From contig CP092879.1 of the NCBI GenBank assembly GCA_030710605.1, positions 27,723,201 through 27,787,200 on the forward strand: a stretch of 64,000 nucleotides of DNA, in the 5' to 3' direction. This document shows, one piece after another, positions 10,413 to 21,345 of this stretch. Numbering within the stretch: position 1 is the first letter of the stretch; each line of letters opens with the position of its first letter. A program made the translations under genes and the position numbers. The notes beneath the pieces were generated by a model. That model worked only from the letters and a program-made list of their open reading frames with translations, did not search any database and was not told where the DNA came from. The stretch is from Cordylochernes scorpioides (taxonomy: Eukaryota; Arthropoda; Arachnida; Pseudoscorpiones; Chernetidae).

Positions 10413-10544
10413 TCCTTTATACTATAGACAGTATTTTATCTTGGGGCGTCTCATATGCCACCTCCATAAAAGAGAACGGTACCTCATTCGACTTCCTAAG
10501 AAGAAGTACCTGGTCTTCATCAAGAGACTCCCTGACACTCGATT

Positions 10545-10907
10545 CTAAAGGAAGACGTGACAATGCGTCAACATTGGAATTATCACTAGTTTTCGAAATT
10601 CCACAGTATAATTAAATGCAGCTAATTTTAAGGACCATATTTCAATTCTGGATGATGCACATATGGGAATTGGTTTATGAGGTGAAAATATATGAATTAA
10701 GGGTCGATTGTCTGTGACCAATACAAATTTTCGTCCCAGTAAGTATTGTCTGAATTTCTCAACGCCAAAAGTTATGCTCAACGCTTTCTTTTCTAGTTGA
10801 GAGAAACGTTTTTCCGCTTCAGTTAATGTTCTAGAAGCAAAAGCTATAGGGCATTCTTCCTTTCTATCATTTCTATGACTCAGAATTACGCCTATTCCAT
10901 ATTCCAT
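10545..10907 (-). pseudogene. Ty3/gypsy RNase H
   Basis: The frame reads MEYGIGVILSH then PIAFASRTLTEAEKRFSQ, EKKALSITFGVEKFRQYLLG and FVLVTDNRPL, the usual order of the gypsy RNase H domain, which degrades the RNA strand of the cDNA hybrid. The first catalytic Asp would lie just upstream, where the frame is broken. It lies directly after the RT remnant. Confidence 0.85.
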
Positions 10908-10919
10908 TGATAATGATTT

Positions 10920-11650
10920 ACATTTTTAAAATAACATTCGATATTTTTTCGTCCAATTCCATCTACAATTTTTATTCAAAAGTTGATAGAATAGCGCTAA
11001 AATGTTTGCTATATTCTTTATGAATCAATAATAATAAATTAAGAGTCCTATGAAAGATCTCAATTGCGAAACATTCTTTAGGTTCAAGCGCCTCTATCAC
11101 TGCTTTAATTTTATTTTATAAGGGATGCAGTCCATATTTATCCATTTCAAACCCTAAATATTCCACCGATTTCTTTCTAAATTTACATTTATATCTGTTT
11201 AACTTTAAACCTTTTTCTAGCAATCATTTAAACACTAGATCCAACTTTTGTTCATGATCTTCAAAGTCTTTTCCTGCAACCAAAATATCATCTATGTAGC
11301 AGGCCACACCTGGCAAATAAAAAAATAGGCCTTCCATAATCCTCTGAAATTTTTTTGGTGCTACCGCTACGTCATATGGTAGTCTTTTATAAGAAAACAA
11401 CCTCTTTGTTGTGTTTATATCAACAACAGCTTTGGCTTCTTCCGCTAACATTACTTGTAAGTAAGCCTGTGATAGGTCTAGAGTCGAAAGTACGGTGCTT
11501 GTAGATCATTTTGAAAAGATCTCATCGATCGATGGAATGGGATACCTATCTAATTCTATTGCTTTATTAGCTGTACATCTAAAATCACCACATATCCTTA
11601 CACTACCATCCTTTTTTGATGCCGGTACTATTGGAGCGGTCCAATATGCA
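10920..11650 (-). pseudogene. Ty3/gypsy reverse transcriptase
   Basis: The best frame (11451-11224) includes FSYKRLPYDVAVAPKKFQ and CYIDDILVAGKDFEDH with the YIDD catalytic box. Upstream, in broken frames, are VPASKKDGSVRICGDFR and LSTLDLSQAYLQV, the finger and palm motifs. Several stops and indels separate them. The domain copies element RNA into DNA; this copy cannot. Confidence 0.85.
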
Positions 11651-11838
11651 TGAACTATAGGTTATAAAATGCAAGAATTCCCTAAACGATCAATTTCATT
11701 CTCTACTTTGTTTTTTAGAGAGAAAGGTAAACTTCTGGCCTTACAAAACACAGGAGTCACATCCTTTTTTAAATTAAAATTTATTTACGTCCTTTAGACA
11801 GCCCAAATCTTTGTTAAACAAATCTGCATACCTATCCA

Positions 11839-12400
11839 TCAAATTTTTATATATTTAAATATATTTCTATTATATTCATTATTTAAAATTTTAATGCTAA
11901 ACAATATAGAATAATCAAGTTTCAACTGTTTAAGCCATTCTCTTCCTAATAAAATTACCTGGATTTTTTCATTTACAACTATTAATCGTAAATATTGGTT
12001 GGCTTCTTTTACAAAAACATTTCTTTGATCTATAATCTCTATTGATTTACCACAAAAGGATTTTAATCTTAAATTTGTTGGAAATAATCTTTGACTTTGC
12101 CAATAATTCTTATAAATATCTTTAGGTATTAACGTAACTGGACTTCCTGTATCTATTGTAAAGCACAAAGAATAATCATATACTGTTAAATTTATTGTGG
12201 CATCAGTTTCGCCCTGTACAGAATATAGAGAGTCCTCTTGTACAAATTTACATCCCCACAATCTTTCACTAGCTTTGCAGACCCTACTTAAATGACCCAG
12301 TTTATTACATTTTAAAACAAGTCTTTGTTCTATGAGGTAAAACAGATGCCACGTGTGAATGTCTTTCACCACATCTATAACACACTATTTTGCCTTTGCC
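11839..12400 (-). pseudogene. Ty3/gypsy zinc knuckle and aspartic protease
   Basis: A CYRCGERH piece and a second knuckle CNKLGHLSRVC near 12300 belong to the Gag nucleocapsid. They are followed in the same frame by FTIDTGSPVTLIPKDIY, the DTG active site of a retroviral-type protease, and by VILLGREWLKQLKLDYSI, the conserved C-terminal protease segment. The frame from 12372 to 11839 is uninterrupted, then breaks before RT. Confidence 0.85.
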
Positions 12401-12460
12401 ACTTTGCCTGAAAGGTCTATACTGCGCCGTACTATTATTCTACTCACCCTTTTTATCCTT

Positions 12461-13019
12461 TCAATTCACAGGGGATATCTTGGCCACTAATTTATCTTGT
12501 AATTCTCTTGTATTTATCTCCGCCAATTCGAACGAGATCGCCACTGCAAAAACATTATCCAGGGTGACATCGTCGTCCTCTTGTAGTAGCTTCTTTTGCA
12601 GGATTTCCGACTTGATTCCAGCCACAAAACGGTCTCGCATCATGGCTCCCAACATATGGACGAAATTACAATTTATTGCCAAATGTTTCAATTCTCTAAG
12701 ATATTCCGAAATTGATTCTCCTTCCTGTTGAATTCTCTTTAAAAATCTGCATCGCTGTGGTATCACTTTCTTCTTTGGATCCAAATGCAGCTTAATTCTT
12801 TGAATGATAGTGCATAGGGTTGATCTTTCATTAGACCAGGAAGAAAATGTCGTTTCCCTGCTTCAAAGTTTCAGAATCTGGTAGCGAGGTAAAAATCAGC
12901 ACTTTAATCTCCTCCTTCAGATGCCAAAAAGAAAGCCTCAAATTTTTGTACAAAAAGATCGAAGTGTTCTCCACTGGGCTATAGCATCTAAAAGGTACTA
13001 TTAACTTTGAACTTGTCAT
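12461..13019 (-). pseudogene. Ty3/gypsy Gag capsid region
   Basis: The upper piece (13019-12831) carries a capsid N-terminal-like segment with KVLIFTSLPDSETLKQG. The lower piece (12784-12461) reads ESISEYLRELKHLAINCNF and RDRFVAGIKSEILQKKLLQE, a standard gypsy capsid motif pair. A frameshift separates the two. It lies just inside the 5' LTR and leader, as expected for Gag. Confidence 0.8.
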
Positions 13020-13215
13020 GCTGATCTTTTCTACTCCTTTGTTTTCTTGATCCAGATAGTTTAAAAGATGTAATCTTAACCCATTTTCCTATTTCACCTC
13101 TCCATAATCCGAGAGTCAGATTTGTTCAAAAGATGTAGTTGTTATACTTGCATAGACACCGTTTTCCTCAGCCTTTTACTGGCTCTGTAGATCGCGCATC
13201 CTCGTCGCCACTTTT

Positions 13216-13352
13216 GTTGTGTCGTAATTAGACGTACAAGAGCTCAAACTTGACCATGGCCAACAACAAATGTCCAATTTATATATACATATATTTTTAC
13301 ATAATGAGGCTTTAAACAATACAAATAATATTCATCTATTTACATAAACAAC
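13216..13352 (-). repeat. 5' LTR of the Ty3/gypsy element
   Basis: This is the partner of 8946-9088. On the minus strand it runs into TGGCGACGAGGATGC, a primer-binding-like sequence seen in many animal Ty3/gypsy elements. No clear short target duplication flanks the pair. Confidence 0.75.
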
Positions 13353-13354
13353 GG

Positions 13355-15528
13355 TTAATATATAGCGAGAAGAGTAGAGGACTGAGCTCAGATCCCTGAA
13401 GTACACCAGCCCATGATATTCGTTCCTTGGAAAATGTTCCATTGACCCGTACCTTTATCCTTCTTCCCCTTAAGAAGTCTGCAATCCAGATTAAGGTTTT
13501 TCCCCTTACTCCGATGTTGTGCAGCCTTTCAAATAATTTCTACACTCGATCAAAAGCTGAGGTCATATCCAGGAATACGGCCGTTGTCTTCTTTGGCGGT
13601 TTTTCCTAGAAATCTATTATTGATTGACAGAAGTAGAACAGTTTATCAGTTGTACAGTGTCTGGATCTTTAGGCAGTTTGGTAGAAGTTTATTTTATTAT
13701 TGTTAGTGAGCCAGACTATGAGCCTAGAGTGGATAATTCATTCTGTTATTTTACAAAGTATGCTGGTAAGAGCAATTGGCCGATAGTTCTTGCATTCCTT
13801 AGCATCTTTGTTTGGTTTCAGTATTGGCACTATAATTGATATCTTCCAATTCTTTGGTAGTTTACCAGTTTTCCATGAAATGTTCAGTATTCAAAGGAGT
13901 TGATTTTTACCTTCGTCTCCAAAGTGTTTAATCATTTGACCAAAGATTAGAGCATCTCCAGGTGACATCTTGGATTTAACTTTCCTATTGATGAATTTAG
14001 CTCATTCAGTGTGAAGTCTCTCGAGTAAATATCTTGATGATGGTAATTTCTTGCTTGTTTAACTAACTTGTTTATATTATTTTTTAAAGTCCTGCCTTCA
14101 TTCGTATAGCTGAGTCTGGAAGTGCTTGAAAGATATTCAGCAATTATGTCAGTCATCTGTTTGTTCGTTCTCGCTGTTCATATCGGTTTGAGTATTGGAG
14201 GATTAGTGTTGGTTTTGATTGTTTTATAACACTAATTATATTCCAGTGATGGCTTTCCTTTTTGGATCCATTTTTTTTTTCGCAGAATTCTGCCCATTTT
14301 TCTTGTTTGAATATCCAAATTTCTTGTTCTATTTTGTGACTAATTTCAATGAGTTCCTTTATGGTTTCTTCTGTTTTATTTGTTTTAAGAAGTTCATTTT
14401 TATTGTCTTTCTCTGCAATCATTGCCTCGATATTGTGGTCCTTCCAGTAAAGTATTCACAGGTCTTTACGTCTACCTCTAGGTATCGATACTTTTGCAGC
14501 TTTGGATATGTTCAAAGAGAATTTTTCCAATTTTTTGTCAATCGTTCTGTGATTTAATTCTTCGTTGCACAGTTCTCCAAGCTTTTCTGTAAATATTTTT
14601 CCAGTGTTCTTTTATTCTGTTGAAAATTCTCAATTTTGAATTTTAGGGTTGTTAAAATTGGTCTGTGGGCACTGATTGCACTTTTCAGAATTTTCCATTG
14701 TGTTGTGGGTGCGATGTTGTAATTTATCGCTGTGATGTCTATTGCGGATTCTGTGCCTGTGGACTTGGATAGATAGGTGTTCTTTTCGTTATTTAACGGC
14801 GTAAGGTCGAGGTCGGTTAGCATGTCCTCAACCTGCTGACCTTTGTTATCCTGGACAGGTGATCCCCAAGTTGGTCTTTCGGCGTTAAAATCACCAAGTA
14901 TGATTGCGATATCCGAAGACGCTTCACTTAATGTCTCTATCAGGCCTGTATTGATGCTAGTATTATCGTGGTGATAAACATTTATGATTGGAATTGTTTT
15001 ATCTGTAAGATAGATTTCTATTGCCTGAGCTTCTGTCGTGCTTTCTCTAGGCTTACTCTGATTATAGGCGATTTCCTTAAATTTGATTTCTAGAGTTTTA
15101 ATCAAAACGGCAAGTCCTCCTCCGAATTTTCCCGGTCTGTCCATTCGTAGTGTTGTATAATCTTTGATATTGAATCTCAGATTCTGATTCAATTTTGTCT
15201 CCCGGGGACAATTAATATGTACATTGTTGTCACAGAGAAGACAAGTCAGCTCTTTATTTTCCTCTGGGTACCATTTATATTGAGTTGTAGTAGATTGAAT
15301 TGTGTCCTCGTAGTAGATTTCTCATCATGAGCTCGAGCTGCAGCTCCTGACGCGGCGGTTACCCCGGACGCGGTAGCATTACTGGAGATATCAGTTTTGC
15401 TATTCATTTGAAAATGGGTGCCGTTGCAACGTTAGTCATCTTGGAAACGAGCCAGAATTTGGTCAAATATTCCAAGAGTCCAGGGCGGACCGCAAGGAGG
15501 TGTGGTCGAACTTCTCCCCTTCCCCCTG
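13355..15528 (-). mobile_element. LINE inserted in transposon copy A, 3' part missing
   Basis: The LINE runs leftward from a 5' UTR at about 15528 through endonuclease and part of RT, and stops at 13355 where the Ty3/gypsy 5' LTR begins. The nine bases GAATGCCGT occur at 15529-15537 and again at 8937-8945, just left of the gypsy element. The whole 8946-15528 block is therefore bracketed by a target duplication. Which of the two elements came first is unresolved. Confidence 0.8.
13375..15407 (-). pseudogene. LINE ORF2: AP endonuclease and N-terminal RT
   Basis: From the ATG at 15407 the protein begins MNSKTDISS and soon reads FNLLQLNIN, the usual start of an apurinic-type endonuclease. The main frame (15192-14554) contains KFGGGLAVLIK, IAIILGDFNAERPTWGS and SAHRPILTTL, the GDFN and H-P catalytic blocks. 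After a linker (14422-13947) the RT follows in broken frames: KNWKISIIVPILKP, then LQGS.LSPLLFAIYI near 13390. The YxDD box and everything beyond are missing. Confidence 0.85.
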
Positions 15529-15530
15529 GA

Positions 15531-16743
15531 ATGCCGTCACTACAGGATAAAGCACTCTTGGTGAATTTTTTCAATTGTGATTCAGAATCTGCCACTGAAG
15601 CTTTACGAGCGTTTCGTTCCTTTAAAGATATTCGAAGCGGTAAAGGACCAATGAGTTGCTACTCTCTAAAGCGATTGATTAAAAGTTTTGAGGAAACTGG
15701 ATCTCTGGAAGCAAAACCTCGGAGTGGAAGACCATCGACATGCAAGTCAGTGGCTGTTACGGTTTTGCAGAATGCTGAAGCTATTGAAACGTTATCCACG
15801 TATGGAGAAGTAAGTGCTAGACAAGTTTCTCGACAAACGGGGATTTCGTATGGAACAGTTTGGAGAGAACACACATTTAGAATTTTTCTATAAAAATATC
15901 CTAACAAATTTCAAAGTTTTCACGAGTTGAAAGTCAGCGATTTTGAGAAGCGTCAAGAATTCGCTGCATGGGTTTTCCGGCAAATTGATATTGATGAAAA
16001 CTGGCTGTCAAATGTTCTAAGAACAGATGATGCTCACTTTTATCTAAAGGGAGAATTTAACATTCAAAACTGCCTCATTTTGGCAACAGAAAACCCTAGG
16101 ATTTTTACAGAAATACCACTTCATCAGCCCAGAGTTAGTTTTGTGTGGGTTCACTTCTTCTTTTATTATTGGGCCATTTTTCTTTGAAAAAATCAATGGA
16201 AGAACTTTTAAAACCGTTTTTGTAACTGGTGAACGTTATGTTCAACTTTTGAGAGAAAAGGTTATTCCCATATTGCAGGACAGACAAGCACTAAGCGAAA
16301 TACGAGTAACATTCATGCAAGATGGAGGACCTCCTCATATCTCCCGCGGTGCCAAACAATTGCTGAAGGATACGTTCGGTGAAATTCGTTGATAAGTCGC
16401 CACTTTATATGCCAGTGGCCTCCAATATCACCAGACTTGACGCCTTACAATTTCGGTTATGGGGATACATTAAGTCGCGTTTTTATCGATGACGGCCTAC
16501 CACATTGGCCATGTTGAAGGCTTCTATCAGATGGCACGTTTTATAAATTTCAACTATTTAATTGTTACCATTCTGTCATCTATCGTCTGCAGGCGGTGTT
16601 TGAGAATGAAGGGCGCCACATTGAGCAAGGATTGTGACCTAATACAAGAGAGAAGGCAGTTACCTCATGTGTTATATTTTGCAGCTCTTTGTTTTGGGTT
16701 ATGGGAATAATAAATGCTGTCCTCACATCTTGACTCTTTTTTT
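15531..16743 (+). pseudogene. Transposase, copy A (first half intact, C-terminal half duplicated)
   Basis: This IS630/Tc1/mariner-superfamily transposase would cut and paste the element. It starts at ATG 15531 (MPSLQDKALLVNFFNCDSES), has an N-terminal HTH region (EALRAFRSF), a second HTH (TYGEVSARQVSRQTGISYG), the first catalytic block RTDDAHF (Asp from the family TDEAHF), and FMQDGGPPHISRG with the second Asp. The block with the third Asp is frameshifted. A nonsense codon at about 15892 and later frameshifts disable it. Copy C shows the intact order. Confidence 0.85.
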
Positions 16744-16810
16744 ATCTAAAGGGAGAATTTAACATTCAAAACTGCCTCATTTTGGCAACAGAAAACCCTA
16801 GGATTTTTAC

Positions 16811-18242
16811 ACACACACACACACACAAAAGCCTTTATTAAGACACACAGGTCTTACAGAGGATTCTCCTTGGGGTTACAAAACGGAGAAACCTATGAAA
16901 GTGGGAAATAAAAAATGGAGAAAGATTATATACATTTGGTAAATATATACAGATTATAAGAAAGAATAAAAAATAAGAAGAATAAAAAAAATCAAAAAAA
17001 GAGAAAAAAAAAAAAATTTTGGAAATATGGATGGGAGAAGTGGAGAGCGAAAAGAGGAAAGAAAACAGGTATTTACATATGGAACAAGACCATTTAAGCT
17101 CTCACACAGCACAGGTGGGCCATGTATTTTTTAAGAAATCTTTAAGAGATTTCCCAGGAAATCCTCGTGTTCAGGGTTGTAAGGTAAACACCGTTTTATC
17201 ATTGTTAACTTATCGTATCTGCCTAAACAAATAATTGGATGTTGGTTCTGTCTTTCTCATCAAACAGAAATTTTTGGTATGTTTGAATGTTCGGTTAAGT
17301 CTTTCTTTTTTACAGCATTTTTATGGAAGTTATATAGATTTAGAGCTACTGAACTATTGTCTATAAAGTTGGATAATAAAGAATATAATGTGAAGTGTGT
17401 ATGGCCTATCTTAGAGAAGAGTATTTTTCTTTCCGTGTCAAGAGGCATGCATTCAAATATATAATGTTCTAATTCATTTTCGGTTCTATTTTTGCATAGT
17501 TGGCAATACAAGTCTTCTGTCCTTAGATATTTTATATGGTCTTCTCGATATAAAACAAATAGAATTCTCAATTGCGCAATGAGGCGTTTAGCCGGCAGTG
17601 GGAGTTCACTTAGTAGATAGTTCTCTGCTGCGAATGTTTTATGTAAATATTTGTAGTGTGTGTGTAGCTTCGAATTGGTTATTCTTGATTGGTCGGTTTG
17701 GATAGACTGTTCTATAGTGATTCTGATAATTTGAGGTATTGCTTTCTGTAGAATATTGGGGTCTGAACAATTCTTTAACCACATGAATCCAGTTGAGTTT
17801 AGGATATTCATTAAATTTTCTGTAAAACCTATAAAGGCATTCGTCAGAGTGGACGTTTCCCATAATTGGGCTAGACAGATTGCGGGCAATCTGGATTTTT
17901 CCATTTTTAATATTCTTAACCAGAACTTTAGAATTAGTTTGGTTGCTGTAATCTTAGTGAGAAGCGTCCGGTTTCCATGCGTAGTATGTAGCCTGGTGTG
18001 TTACTCGGCAAGTTCAATAGTCGTCGGAGATAGTTATTCTGAATTTGGTCCAAGATTTTGTACTTTTCGTTTGCCCAAATTGGAGCAGAATACAGCAGAG
18101 TTGACAGGATAATCGAGTCTAATAGTTTCATTGATGAACCAAATGAATTCAACCTGGATTTCTCCATAATTTTCCATACTTCGCCGGTAGCTGCAAGCGC
18201 TTTGCCTTTAAAGTATGAAGCCACTTGACTAAACGAGATTGT
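16811..18242 (-). mobile_element. 5'-truncated LINE with (GT)n tail
   Basis: The element's 3' end lies at 16811 with an (AC)n run on the plus strand and AATAAAGGC-type sequence. Its truncated 5' end is at 18242. The 15-bp target duplication CCCTAGGATTTTTAC is at 16796-16810 and 18243-18257. The 3' UTR matches the 3' end at 21345-21553. Confidence 0.9.
17260..18224 (-). pseudogene. LINE ORF2 C-terminal region
   Basis: Two frames (18224-17934 and 17904-17260) with a shift between them encode the region after the RT palm. It reads MKLLDSIILSTLLYSAPIWA, the thumb-like segment of CR1/Jockey-group LINEs, and ends with a Cys/His module CQLCKNRTENELEHYIFEC that precedes the C terminus. No RT catalytic box is left because the copy is 5' truncated. 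The same protein family appears at 41049-42107. Confidence 0.85.
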
Positions 18243-19251
18243 CCCTAGGATTTTTACAGAAATACCACTTCATCAGCCCAGAGTTACAGTTTTGTGTGGG
18301 TTCACTTCTTCTTTTATTATTGGGCCATTTTTCTTTGAAAAAAATCAATGGAAGAACTTTTAAAACCGTTTTTGTAACTGGTGAACGTTATATTCAACTT
18401 TTGAGAGAAAAGGTTATTCCCATATTGCAGGACAGACAAGCACTAAGCGAAATACGAGTAACATTCATGCAAGATGGAGGACCTCCTCATATCTCCCGCG
18501 GTGCCAAACAATTGCTGAAGGATACGTTCGGTGAAATTCGTTGATAAGTCGCCACTTTATATGCCAGTGGCCTCCAATATCACCAGACTTGACGCCTTAC
18601 AATTTCGGTTATGGGGGTACATTAAGTCGCGTTTTTATCGATGACGGCCTACCACATTGGCCATGTTGAAGGCTTCTATCAGATGGCACGTTTTATAAAT
18701 TTCAACTATTTAATTGTTACCATTCTGTCATCTATCGTCTGCAGGCGGTGTTTGAGAATGAAGGGCGCCACATTGAGCAAGGATTGTGACCTAATACAAG
18801 AGAGAAGGCAGTTACCTCATGTGTTATATTTTGCAGCTCTTTGTTTTGGGTTATGGGAATAATAAATGCTGTCCTCACATCTTGACTCTTTTTTTTTCTG
18901 TAAACAGTAATTTTTTTGTTTGTCATTTGCCCACATCATTTTATATTATGTCGTGCAGGCCAAAGTGTTATAATTTCTCGAATAACACTGGTATACACAA
19001 TTTTACCCCTTATGTTTAGTTTATCGCTTTTCGCTCATTAGAAGAAATAGCATAAGGAATAATCTCTGTATCCCCCCCCCCAACTTTAGATATCTTGCGC
19101 AAAAAATAATACAAAATGATTTTACTACCACGCGATTCTCCGCTAGGAGGCGGCACGTATAGGCAGCAAGCAACGTCGCTCACGGTAAGTGAACTGTCTG
19201 ACTAAAATATTTTCTCTATTTTTACTAAAGAGCAAATTCAATCTATCTGAA

Positions 19252-20157
19252 ATGAAACCTACATATCCAATATATCTTACCATCACAATTTTATGTCTAT
19301 TAGACAAGAATTCTGAGCCAAATTTACATACTTTCAAACCGGATACATATGGCGGCAAAAAGATTTGCTTATCACGTGTGAATCTTTCACTCTCAAAATA
19401 TTTCCGAAACTTTCACCTTATGTGTGTAGTTTTAATGCTCTTAATATTAGCTGGCATTGAACAAAACCCAGGCCCTAAGATGTCCAAACAAACGACGTTG
19501 GAAACAAGCTTAGATAGGGATAAAGATATCAAAGATCTGATAAATGCACTCACCAAAAGGCTGGATAGCTGGGGTGAGAGGCTGGAATCCCGTCTTCCGG
19601 CAATCGACGATAGAGTAGAAAATATAAACCAAAGACTGCAACAACTAGAGGAATCTTCTGCCGTTACAAAGGCAGCACTCTCTCAAAACTCCAAAAAAAT
19701 AAAAGACTTAGAAGACCAGCTTGAACACTTGGATGCAAAGAGCAGAGAAAGGAACCTCATTTTTTACGGAATAGAACAAGATAATAACGAGGACTGCCGA
19801 GAACGGATACGGAAGGTTATCGAAGAAAATATGCAAACAACGGAGAAGATAAACATCACGCGATGCCACCGATTATCCAGAAAACCTGGTGCACCGATCC
19901 TGATTGAAGTCCCAGAACAAAACGATAGATTAACTCTATTCAAAGCTGCTCTCAATTTAAGAGGAACTAAGATATCACTATCGAAAGACTATAGCATGAA
20001 GATGAGAGAACAACGGCGCGTTTTGAATGTCAAAAGAAGAGAACTCGTCGAAAAAGGTACTCTAGCTAAGCTAAGGGACGATAAATTTTTAATTAATGGC
20101 ATAGCATATAAGGTCTGTGATGGACAAATTGTAGATGCCAATGGACATTCATTGTAG
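19252..20157 (+). CDS. LINE ORF1 protein with 2A-like motif, coiled coil and RRM-like region
   Basis: The product would bind LINE RNA. I start at the first ATG, 19252; the frame is open upstream to 19189 without an ATG. Features in order are a hydrophobic segment ending in VLMLLILAGIEQNPGP (the NPGP codons are at 19465-19476); MSKQ immediately after; a Leu-rich coiled coil with LESRLPAIDDRVENINQRLQ; and an RRM-like region beginning RERNLIFYGIEQD, followed by a basic C-terminal domain of the L1 ORF1p/transposase-22 type. 2A-like peptides cause ribosomes to skip a peptide bond before the final Pro and are known in CR1-like LINEs. Here the canonical D of DxExNPGP is G. The frame is uninterrupted, yet ORF2 is missing. 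Confidence 0.85.
   Translation: MKPTYPIYLTITILCLLDKNSEPNLHTFKPDTYGGKKICLSRVNLSLSKYFRNFHLMCVVLMLLILAGIEQNPGPKMSKQTTLETSLDRDKDIKDLINALTKRLDSWGERLESRLPAIDDRVENINQRLQQLEESSAVTKAALSQNSKKIKDLEDQLEHLDAKSRERNLIFYGIEQDNNEDCRERIRKVIEENMQTTEKINITRCHRLSRKPGAPILIEVPEQNDRLTLFKAALNLRGTKISLSKDYSMKMREQRRVLNVKRRELVEKGTLAKLRDDKFLINGIAYKVCDGQIVDANGHSL
19420..19476 (+). other. 2A-like ribosome-skipping motif in LINE ORF1
   Basis: The motif GIEQNPGP is preceded by a hydrophobic Leu-rich stretch, as in known 2A peptides. Skipping between Gly and Pro would release the leader and let the RNA-binding protein start with Pro-Lys-Met. Activity of the GIEQ variant is plausible but not shown by sequence. Confidence 0.75.
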
Positions 20158-21065
20158 CAAGCAGTTAGGAAACAATCACTTGTAAATAGTCAATCCAACG
20201 ATACCATTTCACTGACCTGCTGGCAGAGACTATCAATAGATCATCCAATCTTTCCGCCAAATAGGAAAACCCGAAATACATGCTCAGTTAATCATCGCCA
20301 CTCAAATTACCCTACAAATAATAGTGTCTTAATAAAGGTTTTTGTTGTTGTTGTTGTTTATTACCTTCTCCTTTTGCCTTTCTCACTTTCTACGTCTCTT
20401 TGATACGTTTTCTTTAATTAAATTTCTCTTCTCTAGGTGGTTCAACACGAATCTTCCCAGGATTTTTATTTGTCTTTCAGTAAAGGTCAGGAATGTTATC
20501 TGTGTATAAACAACCGCCCTAAGGGAGTTGTCATTATCTCGACTGTCAATCTTTTACAGGGGAAAAGGAAAATTCTCTTGGAAAATCTTACAACTGTTAT
20601 CTGACATTAGTCGTTATCGGCGAGATAAGAGCGAACCCCCTGGTGCAAAAAGATTGTTCGATTGTCTCAAAGCTGCTACCGAATAATTCAACAAGACCTG
20701 ACATGATATAATGTTTATTCCTTCCTTGCTTTAATTTCTTATATATTTCGCTTTCTATGAATGGAAATATTGTTTAAAAAATCTACGCTTCAAATTTTTA
20801 TAACCTTTATTCATCAGCTGAGAAATTATTTTATTGAGACGAAAAATCTTGGTGTATGTACCATATGTAAATTCCAGTGTTTTTTTTTTTTTTTTTTTTT
20901 CATTTTTTTATTTTGTATCTTTTTTTTCCTCTCGGATTTACCCTTTTAAATATGTTAATGAGCTCAATTGTCTTAATTATAATGTATAAATTTCATTATC
21001 TCAATATTGATTGTGATTAGCTTTTGCTTTTTTATCTTCATTTGCGGTGAATCCGTGGCAAATCC

Positions 21066-21345
21066 ATGTATAATAAATTTCTTTTCCTCCAATTTACCCA
21101 GACTAATCTATTAGCTTGATTGTTTTATAAAATGTTTCCACTATAATGTACCATTAAGGTACTATTATTATTATTATTTTTTTCCTGTATGTATCCTACA
21201 TTTCTGCTTGGAGAATCTGTATAAGACTAAAAGGTCCTAATAAAGTTTTTGTTGTTGTTGTTGTATAATAAATTTCTTTTCCTCCAATTTACTCAGACTA
21301 ATCTATTAGCTTGATTGTTTTATATAATGTTTCCTGTATATACCA
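21066..21345 (+). repeat. 79-bp duplication bracketing a LINE 3' end
   Basis: TATAATAAATTTCTTTTCC and the following ~60 bp occur at 21067-21145 and 21266-21345 with about two differences. Between them lies a 120-bp LINE 3' end with a (GTT)n tail. This is either an unusually long target duplication or a local tandem duplication. Confidence 0.7.

Larger units (their letters stand above)
8946..13354 (-). mobile_element. Ty3/gypsy LTR retrotransposon, decayed
   Basis: The order on the minus strand is 5' LTR (13352-13216), primer-binding-like TGGCGACGAGGATGC just inside it, Gag, protease, RT, RNase H, integrase, a polypurine tract AAGGGGGGAGA next to the 3' LTR, and the 3' LTR (9088-8946). Protease-RT-RNase H-integrase order marks Ty3/gypsy. 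The body is shorter than usual and has many stops and frameshifts. Confidence 0.9.
16744..18892 (+). pseudogene. Tandem duplicate of the transposase C-terminal half, split by a LINE
   Basis: 16744-16810 plus 18258-18892 repeats 16042-16743 almost base for base, including inherited defects such as the lesion after FMQDGG...DTFGE, so the element had already decayed when it duplicated. The junction falls in a T-rich run (16733-16744). A LINE then inserted into this second copy. Confidence 0.85.

Noticed and set aside
14219..14557. 112-codon plus-strand hydrophobic frame
   Set aside because: It is antisense to the LINE ORF2 linker; Phe/Ile/Tyr richness comes from the complement of an A-rich coding strand.
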